Shown here piece by piece: positions 35,255-44,565 of a DNA stretch of 64,000 nucleotides. This stretch comes from Bacillota bacterium (lineage in GTDB: Bacteria; Bacillota; Bacilli; Bacillales; Cytobacillaceae): NCBI GenBank assembly GCA_030705955.1, contig JAUZPL010000002.1, forward strand, positions 62,001 through 126,000, given 5' to 3'. A program made the position numbers and the translations under genes. The stretch's first letter is position 1. The number at the start of each line of letters is the position of its first letter. The notes under the pieces were generated by a model. It was not told the DNA's origin. It was given only the letters and a program-made list of their open reading frames with translations, and ran no database searches.

Positions 35255-36168
35255 CATCTAAGGATCATTGGATGATTAAGGTTCCGGCAAGTACTGCAAA
35301 CCTAGGGCCTGGCTTTGATTCAGTCGGGCTGGCTGTAAATCTATATTTAACTATAGAGGTAGAATTGAGTCATGAGTGGCAATTTATTGCGGCTACTAGT
35401 GATTTAATTAAATTCCCCTCAAATGACCAGCATTTTATTTGTCAGGTTGCAAAGCAAATTGCAGGTAGAAAAAACAAAGTGCTATCTCCTTGTAAGGTAA
35501 CGGTCAGCAGTGAGATTCCATTAGCACGTGGACTTGGTTCAAGTGCTGCTGCCATTGTAGCGGGCATTGAACTTGCAGATTTAATAGGTAATCTAGAATT
35601 AACGAAACATGAAAAGTTATTATTTGCGACTGAGTTTGAAGGACATCCAGATAATGTGGGGGCTTCTCTTTTTGGTGGGCTCGTCATTGGCAGTTGCTTT
35701 GAAAACCAGGTTGAAATGATTTCATATCCCAACCTTTCATTTGAAGTGGTTGTCGTGATACCTCAAGAAGAATTGCTGACAAAGGTTGCCCGTGAGGTAT
35801 TACCAAATGTTCTTCATTACCATGAGGCAGTCCAAGCATCCTCAGCAGCAAACCTTTTGATTGCTGCGCTACTCACTAAAAATTGGAAGTTGGCTGGAAA
35901 GATGATGGAACAGGATCTATTTCATCAACCATATCGCAAGCCATTAATCCCATACTATTCTGAAATTGAAACATCAGCTAAAGAATATGGTGCATTTGGG
36001 GTTGCGCTTAGCGGTGCTGGCCCAACCTTAATTTGTTTTACTGAAAAGAGAAATGGTGCAAAGCTTTCGAGCGCCTTACAGCAGGAATTCCCCTTGATGG
36101 AAGTTAAGCAATTATCAATTGAGACAAAGGGAAGCAATGTATGGAAGAAAGAGACTTGTAGAAATTAA
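35251..36168 (+). CDS. thrB: Homoserine kinase
   Basis: 305 residues of the GHMP kinase family: [20 protein letters not shown] at the start, the ATP loop [18 protein letters not shown], and the C-terminal [11 protein letters not shown]. It makes O-phosphohomoserine for ThrC. Last gene of the operon; no terminator lies directly behind it, the next candidate being about 265 bases downstream. Confidence 0.93.
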   Translation: MTSKDHWMIKVPASTANLGPGFDSVGLAVNLYLTIEVELSHEWQFIAATSDLIKFPSNDQHFICQVAKQIAGRKNKVLSPCKVTVSSEIPLARGLGSSAAAIVAGIELADLIGNLELTKHEKLLFATEFEGHPDNVGASLFGGLVIGSCFENQVEMISYPNLSFEVVVVIPQEELLTKVAREVLPNVLHYHEAVQASSAANLLIAALLTKNWKLAGKMMEQDLFHQPYRKPLIPYYSEIETSAKEYGAFGVALSGAGPTLICFTEKRNGAKLSSALQQEFPLMEVKQLSIETKGSNVWKKETCRN

Positions 36169-36581
36169 GTGTTCAAAAAGCGTTTGGAAGTCAATCTAAA
36201 GGGTGGATTTGACAGAATGCTATATATATAGTAACGTATCTATAATACATGCTTATAATGTTTTGCATGAATACCTTTCATTTAAGACCTTTAGCAAAAA
36301 GTTAATAATATGTTATTGACTGTATGAAAAAGGGAATCTTATTAAAGGTAGAAAATGATTATTTATTTCATCTTTAATGAATAAAATTTAATAAAGGTAG
36401 ACTTTGTAAAAGCTCAATTGAGCAGTTAAAGGTAAACCGACAATTTTCAAAGTTTAATGGTTGTAAAAAGGACCATTAAATGTAGAAACTTGTCGGTTTT
36501 TTTATTTCTTATAATACTTTTCAGCAGAAAAACATTCATATAAACGCTGCATATCTTTAATTTCTTTCGGAGGAAGCTAGA
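36169..36581 (+). promoter_or_regulatory. Leader region of the dab operon with three short direct repeats
   Basis: No gene seen in these 413 bases. A motif (A/G)TTAAAGGTA(G/A)A or AATAAAGGTAGA occurs at 36341-36352, 36390-36401 and 36425-36436, spaced 49 and 35 bases. TTGACA at 36209 and TATAAT at 36241 and 36254 are not correctly spaced with each other. A terminator-like hairpin at 36433-36503 is followed by TATAAT at 36510. These may be regulator sites or attenuation elements for the downstream operon. Confidence 0.4.
36433..36503 (+). terminator. Two-tier hairpin with T tract before the dab operon
   Basis: Outer stem AAACCGACAA/TTGTCGGTTT encloses an inner stem TTTAATGGT/ACCATTAAA, followed by seven T residues. 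It may end the thr operon transcript or attenuate the dab operon, 79 bases before its start codon. Confidence 0.6.
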
Positions 36582-38105
36582 ATGTTATATTATATTGGGC
36601 TAATTTCATTGCCAACTGTATTCTTTGCCATTCTTGCGGTCTCATTGCTAAGCGCAATTTTCCTACAGAGTGCAAAGGTACCCTTAAATTTTGTTCGTTT
36701 TCACATAGGGATTATATCGTTACCTCCAATCGTCGCGTTATGGGGGCTTGTTACTAACAATAGAGGTGTGATGTATGGTCCATGGCGTTTTGATTCTCTA
36801 TCTTGGCTCCTAGCCCTATTTGTCTTAACAATTAGTTTAATTGTGCAGCGCTATTCAGTTCGATACTTGTTAGGTGACAGTTGTTACAGAAAATACTTTA
36901 CGTTGATGACATTCACAACCTCTGCTGACACTCTTACCTGGCTCAGCGATGATCTTCGCCTTCTGTTGGTTTGTTGGGGAGCAACTCTTTTGGGACTGAC
37001 ATTGCTAATACGAATAAACAAGGAGTGGCAGATTTCCAGAAAAGCTGCTGCCATTTCATGGCGCTTATTTTTACTCAGTTGGCTTATGTTATTACTGGCT
37101 ATATTCTGGATTACGCAAGCCACAGGACACTGGCAACTATCAATCGTACTTGCAAAAAGCAATCTTACACAACTTGCTTCATGGGAGAAGATCTGTATAA
37201 ACCTCCTAATGATCGTTGCAATGATTATTCCGGCAGCACAGTTTCCTTTCCAACGTTGGCTGCTAGACTCGGTAGTGGCTCCAACACCTGTTTCAGCTGT
37301 TATGCATGCTGGTATAGTGAATGCCGGGGGTCTCATGTTGACTCGTTTTGCACCGCTTTTTAACGGTGAATCAGCACAGATTATTTTGCTCGTTGTGTCC
37401 AGTTTCTCAGTTTTACTCGGGACAGGAATAATGCTGGTGCATGTAGACTATAAACGACAGCTTGTAGGATCAACCATTGCTCAGATGGGGTTCATGCTAA
37501 TTCAGTGTGCACTTGGCGCCTATTTGGCAGCCATTATTCATGCTATTTTACATGGATTATTCAAAGCAAGCCTTTTCCTACAGTCCGGGTCCGCAATCCA
37601 CTTAAAGGAGTCTTCTTCCGCTAAGGATCACCAGATTCCTAATTTGTGGATGATGACGGGATGGATGATAGGTCTCATTACGGGGATTGGTTATTGGCTA
37701 ACATCCCCTGGAGAGGGTTATCAATTGATAAGCACTCTCATTTTAGGATTGTCCATGACATTTGCTTGGAATGGACTCGTTACTGTTGGACACGGCCGTA
37801 TGGGTCGAATGGCAGGTTTAACTTTCCTTGCAGGAGGGGTATGCATGTTCAATGTTATCCATCATACCCTACACAAGCTGTTACATGAAGCAGTTTTGTA
37901 TAGCATTCAACAGCCTGCTCCTGGTACAATCATGGTTCTGTTTATCTTGCTAGGCGGAAGTGCTTTTGGTTTATGGTTAGTAAACCATCGTTCTTCAACC
38001 TTATTCACTATTATTTTTCTTTGGCTTGTACATTTGGGTGAGCCTCACAAAGATTTGGTTGAAGGTCATCCAAAATACTTGTCTTATAGGAGGTTATTTA
38101 GATGA
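36582..38105 (+). CDS. dabB: DabB, proton-conducting membrane subunit of the DAB inorganic carbon pump
   Basis: 507 residues and about 13-14 membrane helices of the complex I NuoL/MrpA antiporter family (APTPVSAVMHAGIVNAGGLM; IHAILHGLFKASLFLQSGS). Alone it could be called NADH dehydrogenase subunit 5, but it overlaps a dabA-type gene by four bases (ATGA), and no other complex I genes are present. In DAB systems DabB channels cations to energise DabA. It matches the B. subtilis ndhF-ybcC arrangement. GGAGGAAG precedes ATG. Confidence 0.88.
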   Translation: MLYYIGLISLPTVFFAILAVSLLSAIFLQSAKVPLNFVRFHIGIISLPPIVALWGLVTNNRGVMYGPWRFDSLSWLLALFVLTISLIVQRYSVRYLLGDSCYRKYFTLMTFTTSADTLTWLSDDLRLLLVCWGATLLGLTLLIRINKEWQISRKAAAISWRLFLLSWLMLLLAIFWITQATGHWQLSIVLAKSNLTQLASWEKICINLLMIVAMIIPAAQFPFQRWLLDSVVAPTPVSAVMHAGIVNAGGLMLTRFAPLFNGESAQIILLVVSSFSVLLGTGIMLVHVDYKRQLVGSTIAQMGFMLIQCALGAYLAAIIHAILHGLFKASLFLQSGSAIHLKESSSAKDHQIPNLWMMTGWMIGLITGIGYWLTSPGEGYQLISTLILGLSMTFAWNGLVTVGHGRMGRMAGLTFLAGGVCMFNVIHHTLHKLLHEAVLYSIQQPAPGTIMVLFILLGGSAFGLWLVNHRSSTLFTIIFLWLVHLGEPHKDLVEGHPKYLSYRRLFR

Positions 38106-40717
38106 CAACGACATTAGCGAAAACGTTAAATTGGGAAGGGCTTCCTGAAGAATTGAGCCCTACTATTCATGATTTGGTAAAGTCAGCTAGCAAAGTCATC
38201 GCACCACTAGGTCCTATTAGCAAGTTTGCAGCTCGTAGCCCATGGGTAGGCTTAGAACAACAAACATTTGAACAGACAGCACGTCGTTTCAAAGAAATTT
38301 GTGATATAGAGTTGTTTCCCAATGATTCTGTAATACAGTCTGCACGAGATCAAGGAGAAATTGAACTCAATTTTCTAGAAGAAGGGCTACAACAATGGAT
38401 AGATAAGCATTCTTTCGAACTCCCTCGTAAGGTTGTAGAACATTTTTGTAGAGCGGCACTTACACAAGGTGATCTGCCTTCTAAATTGTTGGAACTTCCT
38501 GAAGTTAAAAGATTAGGAAAGAAATTTAGTGGCTTTAAGCTCAAACTGAAGGAAAAACAACTAGTGAAGCCTCATAGTCAGCGGTTCGAAGAGCTTGGCG
38601 GCGATTGGGCGTTAAGAGATCTCAACCGCCACATGATTAAGTGGTGTAAATTGTTCTTGGATGAATCTCAAGCTGTGTGGTCTATGCCAAATCGAGAGGA
38701 AGGATTCTATCGTGCATGGCGGAAGATGGCTCCCTATGACCCAGACCTAAGTGCTGAGACACGTAGACAGATAAAAAGTTTGCCGGAAGAAGCTGATACT
38801 GCTTTAAAAGAGGCATTATCTAAATTAGGAATCCTCCACTCCGAGAATCAAGAATACCTTGAAGCTCATTTACTTGCCTTGCCAGGATGGGCAGGTATGA
38901 TGCTTTGGCGAACACAGCAACAAATAAACGAAAGTTCTTTGCTTACTGACTATTTGGCAGTACGAATATCAATGGAGCAGATATTGATTAAGCCTTATTT
39001 TCCTTTTCCAAAGCAAAGAACGGAAGAAGACCATCACATAGAATCGTTAATGGCTGCCTGGCTTCATTGGGGGGGATTTCCTATCCATGCATGGTCACAA
39101 CTGCCTCTTGTGGAACAAAAAGCTCGATTGACCCTTGCTTGGCAGTTTGATCATGTTATCCGAAGTAGACTTTGGTTGGAAGCGTGGGAAAAAACATATG
39201 AAGATCAATTAATGAAAAAAATAATACTAAAACAGAATACCTCTAATCAAAAAAAGCCTGTATTAGCACAATTTGTTTTTTGTATAGATGTGAGATCCGA
39301 GCCTTTCCGTGGCAAACTGGAAAGTGCAGGTAGTTTTGAAACCTATGGGGCTGCAGGATTTTTTGGTTTGCCGATTGAAACAAGCAAACTCGGTAACAAC
39401 CATAGCCATTCTTCATTGCCGGTGATGTTAAAACCGCAATTCAAGGTAAGTGAATATTTGCCTGAATATCAATACAAAAAATTTAGCCAAAGGATGCAGG
39501 CAGTAAATTCACTTAAAGACACATTCAAAACGATGAAACACAACCTGCTTGCAAGTTTATTACTACCAGAAATTAGCGGTCCCTGGCTTAGTTTACAAAC
39601 ACTGATGCGCAGTTTTTTACCAAGAAGTACAGGACCAATCTTCAAGAAACTACATGAGGCATGGACCCAGAAACTTGATGTGGAACTAACACTGGACCGT
39701 ATTCATCCATCAAAAACGGAATTACCGGTTGGTTTTTCTGAGGAGGAGAAAGTCCATTATGTGGAGCAGGCTTTAAAAACGATAGGGCTCACAGATCACT
39801 TCGCTCCATTAGTGGTAATTTGTGGGCATGGAAGTTGCAGTACCAATAATCCGTACGCCTCTTCGCTTGATTGTGGGGCATGTGGTGGTACATCAAGCTC
39901 TTTTAATGCCAGAGTACTGGCAACTTTATGTAACCTTCCAAATGTAAGACATTTGCTCAAGGAAGGTGGAATTTCGATTCCGAGTGATACTATTTTTGTG
40001 GCTGCAGAACATATTACAACACTTGATGAACTACATTGGGTCTATCTTCCGCAACTTTCAAGTAAGGCTGAAGTGGCATTTAGACGAATCCAAACCATAC
40101 TACCAAAAGTTAGTGAGGAAGCAATTGCTGAGCGACTACCTAAATTACCAAATCTCAAAGTTACCTACAAAAATACTAAAGCTGAAGCTGTACGACTTTC
40201 AGAGGATTGGAGTGAGGTGCGGCCTGAATGGGGACTTGCGAATAATGCGGCGTTTGTCATCGGGGATCGGAAGCTGACCCAGGAGTGTAATCTGGAGGGA
40301 AGAGTTTTTTTACAAAACTATAACTGGAAAAAGGATAAAAGTGGCTCCCTACTTGCTAACCTGATAGCTGGCCCGGCAACAGTTTGTCAATGGATTAACT
40401 TGCAATATTACGCATCTACTGTTGCACCTCATTATTTTGGCAGCGGGAACAAAATAACCCAAACAGTGACGGCAGGAATTGGAGTTATGCAGGGGAACGC
40501 CAGTGACTTATTAACCGGTCTTCCATGGCAATCCGTCATGCAATCGGATCAAAAAGTCTATCATGCACCATTAAGGCTACTGGTGGTGATCCAAGCACCG
40601 ACAGAATACGTGGAACGTTTGTTGAATCAAGATCGAACATTTCGGCAAAAAGTTCAAAATGGATGGCTTCGTCTAGCGTGCATTGATCCAGAAGGAAACT
40701 GGAAAAGATGGTCTTAG
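38102..40717 (+). CDS. dabA: DabA, zinc-dependent CO2-hydrating subunit of the DAB pump (DUF2309, YbcC-like)
   Basis: 871 residues. The carbonic-anhydrase-like zinc site known from Halothiobacillus DabA is conserved: C394 and D396 in VFCIDVRSEPFRG, H576 in CGHGSCSTNNP and C591 in SLDCGACGG, with the same 15-residue spacing between the last two ligands. DabA is thought to hydrate CO2 to bicarbonate unidirectionally at the inner face of the membrane, driven through DabB. Role: concentrating inorganic carbon for anaplerotic carboxylation in a heterotroph. Confidence 0.9.
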   Translation: MTTTLAKTLNWEGLPEELSPTIHDLVKSASKVIAPLGPISKFAARSPWVGLEQQTFEQTARRFKEICDIELFPNDSVIQSARDQGEIELNFLEEGLQQWIDKHSFELPRKVVEHFCRAALTQGDLPSKLLELPEVKRLGKKFSGFKLKLKEKQLVKPHSQRFEELGGDWALRDLNRHMIKWCKLFLDESQAVWSMPNREEGFYRAWRKMAPYDPDLSAETRRQIKSLPEEADTALKEALSKLGILHSENQEYLEAHLLALPGWAGMMLWRTQQQINESSLLTDYLAVRISMEQILIKPYFPFPKQRTEEDHHIESLMAAWLHWGGFPIHAWSQLPLVEQKARLTLAWQFDHVIRSRLWLEAWEKTYEDQLMKKIILKQNTSNQKKPVLAQFVFCIDVRSEPFRGKLESAGSFETYGAAGFFGLPIETSKLGNNHSHSSLPVMLKPQFKVSEYLPEYQYKKFSQRMQAVNSLKDTFKTMKHNLLASLLLPEISGPWLSLQTLMRSFLPRSTGPIFKKLHEAWTQKLDVELTLDRIHPSKTELPVGFSEEEKVHYVEQALKTIGLTDHFAPLVVICGHGSCSTNNPYASSLDCGACGGTSSSFNARVLATLCNLPNVRHLLKEGGISIPSDTIFVAAEHITTLDELHWVYLPQLSSKAEVAFRRIQTILPKVSEEAIAERLPKLPNLKVTYKNTKAEAVRLSEDWSEVRPEWGLANNAAFVIGDRKLTQECNLEGRVFLQNYNWKKDKSGSLLANLIAGPATVCQWINLQYYASTVAPHYFGSGNKITQTVTAGIGVMQGNASDLLTGLPWQSVMQSDQKVYHAPLRLLVVIQAPTEYVERLLNQDRTFRQKVQNGWLRLACIDPEGNWKRWS

Positions 40718-40786
40718 CGTTGCTAAATTGTGTGTAAGACTATCTCTCTATTTTAGTGTTATTCATACAGAAGGGAAATGAATCAA

Positions 40787-41152
40787 ATGGAAAAGTCAAA
40801 GGGCGCTCTAGAAGCAGAAATTAGTAAAGCGTTAACTCAATGGGAGAAAAATTATCTTGGTCGTGGTTCAATCAATGTAAAGTCTGATATTTTACGGGAC
40901 ATGGTTATTGTTACATTGCAGCGTATATTAACCCCTGCTGAATATATCTTATGTAAGGAAAAAGATGGATTGTTATCAATAAAAAAGACACGAAATAGCT
41001 TGGTGGAATCGGGTCAAGAAGAATTAAAGCAAATTATTTTTTCTACCACAGGTCAGGATGTAATAAGTTTTCATACGGATATCAGTACCCAAACCGGTGA
41101 AAGGGTCATGGTGTTTAAACTTTCAGGAGATTTGGAAAAAAAGCTTTTATAA
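40787..41152 (+). CDS. DUF2294 protein (YbcI-like) in the dab operon
   Basis: 121 residues: GALEAEISKALTQWEKNYLG, then VTLQRILTPAEYIL and ETRNSLVES-like helices, typical of DUF2294. B. subtilis has a DUF2294 gene, ybcI, in the ybcC gene group, so the association is conserved. Its role is unknown; no membrane helix or catalytic motif is visible. ATG 40787 is about 10 bases after AAGGGA, whereas the upstream ATG 40778 is only two bases from it. It lies 69 bases after dabA. Confidence 0.75.
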   Translation: MEKSKGALEAEISKALTQWEKNYLGRGSINVKSDILRDMVIVTLQRILTPAEYILCKEKDGLLSIKKTRNSLVESGQEELKQIIFSTTGQDVISFHTDISTQTGERVMVFKLSGDLEKKLL

Positions 41153-41161
41153 AAATAATGA

Positions 41162-41209
41162 TACTTACCAAGACAAAATTTTTAAATAACATTTTTGTTT
41201 TGGTAAGTA
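41162..41209. repeat. Intercistronic inverted repeat in the dab operon
   Basis: TACTTACCAAGACAAAA (41162-41178) pairs with TTTTGTTTTGGTAAGTA (41193-41209) with one mismatch over a 14-base loop. No T tract follows, so it is more likely an mRNA stability or processing element, or an operator, than a terminator. Confidence 0.6.
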
Positions 41210-41260
41210 AAGTCCTATTGAAATAGCCTTATATCTAAATTCAATGATGGAGTGAACTTT

Positions 41261-41752
41261 ATGAATATTGATGCAAAGAAAAAAGTTCTGTTTGTGATTG
41301 GAATGGACCAAAATCCGGAAATTGTAACAAAAGAGATGAGTAGACTTCAAGGACATAATATCTTGATCTTACAATCTTATGGACCAGACATTCTACCCTT
41401 CGGTGAGTTAATGCGTGACATTATTATCGCTGTTTATCAGGATAATGTTGAAGAAATCATTATTACTGTACCAAAAAACTATCGAAATTATTCAAGTGAG
41501 ACTTTTAAGAAAATATATGAAAATAAAGAATTACAAGGGAGAATTCAAACATTGGAGTATCTTTTTAAAAATTGCTTGTCAGAATACCCAAAAGACAATA
41601 TAAAAGAATGGCTTGAAGGCAGTGAAGAATCATCCAACAGTATGAAAAATAGTGCGGGGGTTATTCGTAATCATCCATTAATGCCTTCAAATGTGAAGAT
41701 TACGGAATTAATAATCGAGAATGAGAAGCAATCAAAAATTGCCATACAATGA
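41261..41752 (+). CDS. Beta-carbonic-anhydrase-like protein lacking the zinc ligands (YbcF-like)
   Basis: 163 residues. The fold is recognisable by comparison with small beta-carbonic anhydrases such as YtiB: VLFVIGMDQNPE replaces VILSCMDTRL, LPFGELMRDIIIAVYQ replaces HPFGSIMRSILVAVYE, and VIRNHPLMPSNVKITELII matches the C-terminal HHPLFP segment. The zinc Cys is Gly14, the catalytic dyad keeps Asp16 but Arg is Asn18, and the His and Cys of HxxC are Pro71 and Tyr74. It is thus probably not an active hydratase. ATG 41261 has GGAGTG 6 bases upstream. A regulatory or structural partner of DabAB is inferred. Confidence 0.72.
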   Translation: MNIDAKKKVLFVIGMDQNPEIVTKEMSRLQGHNILILQSYGPDILPFGELMRDIIIAVYQDNVEEIIITVPKNYRNYSSETFKKIYENKELQGRIQTLEYLFKNCLSEYPKDNIKEWLEGSEESSNSMKNSAGVIRNHPLMPSNVKITELIIENEKQSKIAIQ

Positions 41753-41784
41753 TAAATTTCGAAAAAATTCAAAAAATAAACCTG

Positions 41785-41841
41785 TTAATTAACATATAAC
41801 CCCTTCAACTTGACTTCGTAGAGGGGATATATGTTAATTAA
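41785..41841. repeat. Long inverted repeat between convergent dab and yczE-like genes
   Basis: A 20-base arm beginning TTAATTAACATATAACCCCT pairs with 41822-41841 with one mismatch around a 17-base loop. No T tract follows on either strand beyond the AT-rich arms, yet its position between convergent genes suggests transcription end or a protein binding site. Confidence 0.6.
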
Positions 41842-41870
41842 AATATTGGCTCTTAATCAACGAGTCTTCT

Positions 41871-42521
41871 TTATCCTAATTTTTCAAATGGGATAGACTG
41901 CTTTAATTCTTGCCTTTTCTCTATCTTTTCTACTATTTTTTTAAAAAAATTTAAGGATTGATGAAACATAGGGCTTTGGATAAAGGTGTAAAAAAAGCTT
42001 GCAATAAAAATAGGTCCACTTAAAAAATAGCCAATAATTAAGACCAGACTTTCTACAATCATCCGCGCCTTACTGACGGAAAGCCCTGTCTTGTCGGAAA
42101 TGGAAAGCATAAATCCATCTCTTGGTCCTGCACCAATCCCTCCTGCTACATACATTCCACCGCCAATCCCAGTAATGATGATAGCTGTTAAAAGTATGAA
42201 ATAGTCAACCCAGGTATGTGTAGCATTAGGTAATATTCCTGACCATAGGAAGAAGTCCATTGTGGGCCCGATAATTAGGGCATTTAAAAAGGTTCCGATA
42301 TTGATATATTTTCGGTTCATAAATAAGGAAATAGAAACAAGAAATAAGCCGCAAATGATGGACCATGTTCCAATCGATAAACCGAAGTGCTGATAGAGTG
42401 CTACATTGAGGACATCCCATGGATGCAGCCCGAGGAATTTAACCTTAATGGCCAGAGCATTCCCCAGACCGAAACAAACTAGTCCTCCAAAAAATAATAA
42501 GTAACGAAACAACTTAATCAA
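41871..42521 (-). CDS. YczE/YyaS/YitT-family membrane protein
   Basis: 216 residues, about five membrane helices. Family motifs FGLGNALAIKVKFLGLHPWDVL and GGMYVAGGIGAGPRDGFML are present. B. subtilis YczE influences surfactin and bacillomycin production, apparently in the membrane, but the biochemical role is unknown. Monocistronic, convergent with the dab operon. Confidence 0.8.
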   Translation of the reverse strand: MIKLFRYLLFFGGLVCFGLGNALAIKVKFLGLHPWDVLNVALYQHFGLSIGTWSIICGLFLVSISLFMNRKYINIGTFLNALIIGPTMDFFLWSGILPNATHTWVDYFILLTAIIITGIGGGMYVAGGIGAGPRDGFMLSISDKTGLSVSKARMIVESLVLIIGYFLSGPIFIASFFYTFIQSPMFHQSLNFFKKIVEKIEKRQELKQSIPFEKLG

Positions 42522-42602
42522 TCATCAGTCCTCCCTAGCTGCATTGAAATTTACTGAATATTAAGGAATATATTAAGGGAGAATCTAAATAATAGCAATA
42601 TA

Positions 42603-42638
42603 AAAAAGCATTCACCTTAATGAAGGGTGAATGCTTTC
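42603..42638 (-). terminator. Terminator of the chemoreceptor gene
   Basis: AAAGCATTCACC pairs with GGTGAATGCTTT; on the minus strand TTTTTT-like bases follow (GCTTTTTTATATTG). Confidence 0.85.
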
Positions 42639-42644
42639 CCTTTT

Positions 42645-44345
42645 TTAAACACTAAATTGATCAACCGCTTCTTTTAGATCCTCACCCATTTTTGCAAATA
42701 GACTTGTAGAGGATGAGATTTCCTCCATGGATGCGGTCTGTTGTTGGGCCTCGTTTGCAATGTTTTTTGCACGATCTCTGGCCACATGAGAAATCGCCTC
42801 AATTTCTTGAAAGGATGAGGTAACAAGTTTCATTTCATCATCCATTTTTTTAATGGCACTCGATACTTCATTAATTTCTGTAGAAATATCTGAGACTGAT
42901 TGAAAAATTTGTTGGAATGATTCTCCAGCCTTTTCTACAGTCTGTATCCCGCTTTTTACACTCGTATAGCTTTGATTTGATATAGTAACCGCTGAAGTAA
43001 TTTCTGTCTGAATCTCATTTAAAATTTGACCAATTTGTAATGCAGCTTGACTTGATTGTTCCGCTAATTTGCGAACCTCATTTGCAACAACTGCAAACCC
43101 TTTTCCATGCTCACCGGCTCTTGCAGATTCAATGGAGGCATTTAATGCAAGAAGATTCGTTTGGTCAGTTACACTACGAATTAAAGTCAGAATTTGACCA
43201 ATTTCCTGTGACTTGCTTTGCAGGCTTTCAACAGAATTTGAAATGGATTCTGAATACTTGTTTATATTAGCCATTTCTGTAATGGCACTTTGGATAACAG
43301 TATTACCTGTTTCGGCCGTAGTCGAAGCATCTTTAGAAGTATGATTCACATCAAGCATCATATTAACAATTTGCTCCATTTCTTGACCAACTCTAATGAC
43401 AATCTGATTAGCTTCTGTTGCATTTTGTACTTGCTGTTCCGCACCAACCGCAATTTCTTGTATAGCATCTGATATTTGCAAGGTTGATTGAGTTGTTTGG
43501 TCAGTACCAGCCGCTAATTGAACGGCAGCAGAAGCGACACTTTCTGAATGGAATAAAACCTTTTCTATTACCTGTTTAAGACTGCCTACCATTCTATTAA
43601 AATCATCACTTAAATGACCGATTTCATCCTTTGATTTAATTTTAATCGGCTCCACCTTTAGATTGCCCCCTGCGACATTTTCAACATGTGAACTAATTCT
43701 TTTTAAAGGTGAAATGGCAGAACGAACAAAATAAACAGTAACACCAGCGGCAACGATAGGGATAAGAAGTTGTAATAATAAAGTCCATTTCACCATATCC
43801 CATGTTCTTTGTGAAATGATGCTTGCATCAAAATCAATCGCATTTATCGCAATTACTTTTTTAGATGGATTTTGATCTTCGAAAATAGGTGCATATCCAG
43901 TAATTCGTTTTAATCCCCCATACGTATATTCACCGGAATATTCTGGGTGTTTCATTTTTATAACCATATCAACTGCTGACTTATCAATATGGAAGGTTTG
44001 TCCAGCCTTAAAGCCTTGAGATTTGAGTGATTGATCAGCTGCAAGGATTTTACCATTTGAATCTAAAATATAAGCATTTTTAAAAATGGGCTTCTTTTTA
44101 ACTGTCCAGCTAATTGCTTTTTCAAGCCTTTTAATTTTAGAAGTATCTCCATCAAGAACTGATTGAAGTAAATTTGTATCGACCAATGCAGTAGTGATAC
44201 TTGCACAGCCATATAATTCAATTCCTGCCGCTTTTTCTATTTGGTTGTAGCTGGATTCGTAGCTTAATGATGTAACAATAATAGAACTAACCGCAAATAG
44301 AACAATAACGATTGCCGTTATTTTCCCTGTTAAACCAAGTTTCAT
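42645..44345 (-). CDS. Membrane chemotaxis receptor with extracellular Cache-like sensor
   Basis: 566 residues: helix at 8-28, an extracellular region with [20 protein letters not shown] and [14 protein letters not shown] typical of a Cache/PAS-like sensor, second helix about 187-207, HAMP ([20 protein letters not shown]) and a signalling tip [29 protein letters not shown] and similar Glu-rich stretches are probable methylation sites. GGAGGG stands before ATG. The ligand is unknown. It is separate from the chemotaxis block at 4363-8086. Confidence 0.87.
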   Translation of the reverse strand: MKLGLTGKITAIVIVLFAVSSIIVTSLSYESSYNQIEKAAGIELYGCASITTALVDTNLLQSVLDGDTSKIKRLEKAISWTVKKKPIFKNAYILDSNGKILAADQSLKSQGFKAGQTFHIDKSAVDMVIKMKHPEYSGEYTYGGLKRITGYAPIFEDQNPSKKVIAINAIDFDASIISQRTWDMVKWTLLLQLLIPIVAAGVTVYFVRSAISPLKRISSHVENVAGGNLKVEPIKIKSKDEIGHLSDDFNRMVGSLKQVIEKVLFHSESVASAAVQLAAGTDQTTQSTLQISDAIQEIAVGAEQQVQNATEANQIVIRVGQEMEQIVNMMLDVNHTSKDASTTAETGNTVIQSAITEMANINKYSESISNSVESLQSKSQEIGQILTLIRSVTDQTNLLALNASIESARAGEHGKGFAVVANEVRKLAEQSSQAALQIGQILNEIQTEITSAVTISNQSYTSVKSGIQTVEKAGESFQQIFQSVSDISTEINEVSSAIKKMDDEMKLVTSSFQEIEAISHVARDRAKNIANEAQQQTASMEEISSSTSLFAKMGEDLKEAVDQFSV

Positions 44346-44493
44346 AAATTCCCTCCATTGAAAGTTTAATTTCCTATCTATAGGACTAAAATCCTAGAGA
44401 TATAACACATATTTTCACATATTTTGTCGAATAAATCTATAGAATTTTTACTAAATTAAAATAAATATAAATTATGTTTATAAAATCTTAACG

Positions 44494-44521
44494 TTGACAG
44501 TAAAAATCAATATGTTATAAT
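44494..44521 (+). promoter_or_regulatory. Sigma-A promoter of glnK-amtB
   Basis: TTGACA (44494-44499), 16-base spacer, TATAAT (44516-44521). Both hexamers are perfect, so expression would be high unless repressed. Confidence 0.75.
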
Positions 44522-44529
44522 TCATAACA
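44513..44529. promoter_or_regulatory. TnrA/GlnR box overlapping the -10
   Basis: TGTTATAATTCATAACA matches TGTNA-N7-TNACA at every fixed position. It covers the -10 and the start of transcription, a repressing position. Confidence 0.75.
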
Positions 44530-44565
44530 TCTAATGTAAGGAAACCTAACAAGGGGTTGTTTACA

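Noticed and set aside
36582-38105. NADH dehydrogenase subunit 5 of respiratory complex I
   Set aside because: No other nuo genes; overlap with a dabA-type gene fits the DAB pump.
41261-41752. Active carbonic anhydrase
   Set aside because: All three zinc ligands and the Arg of the dyad are substituted.
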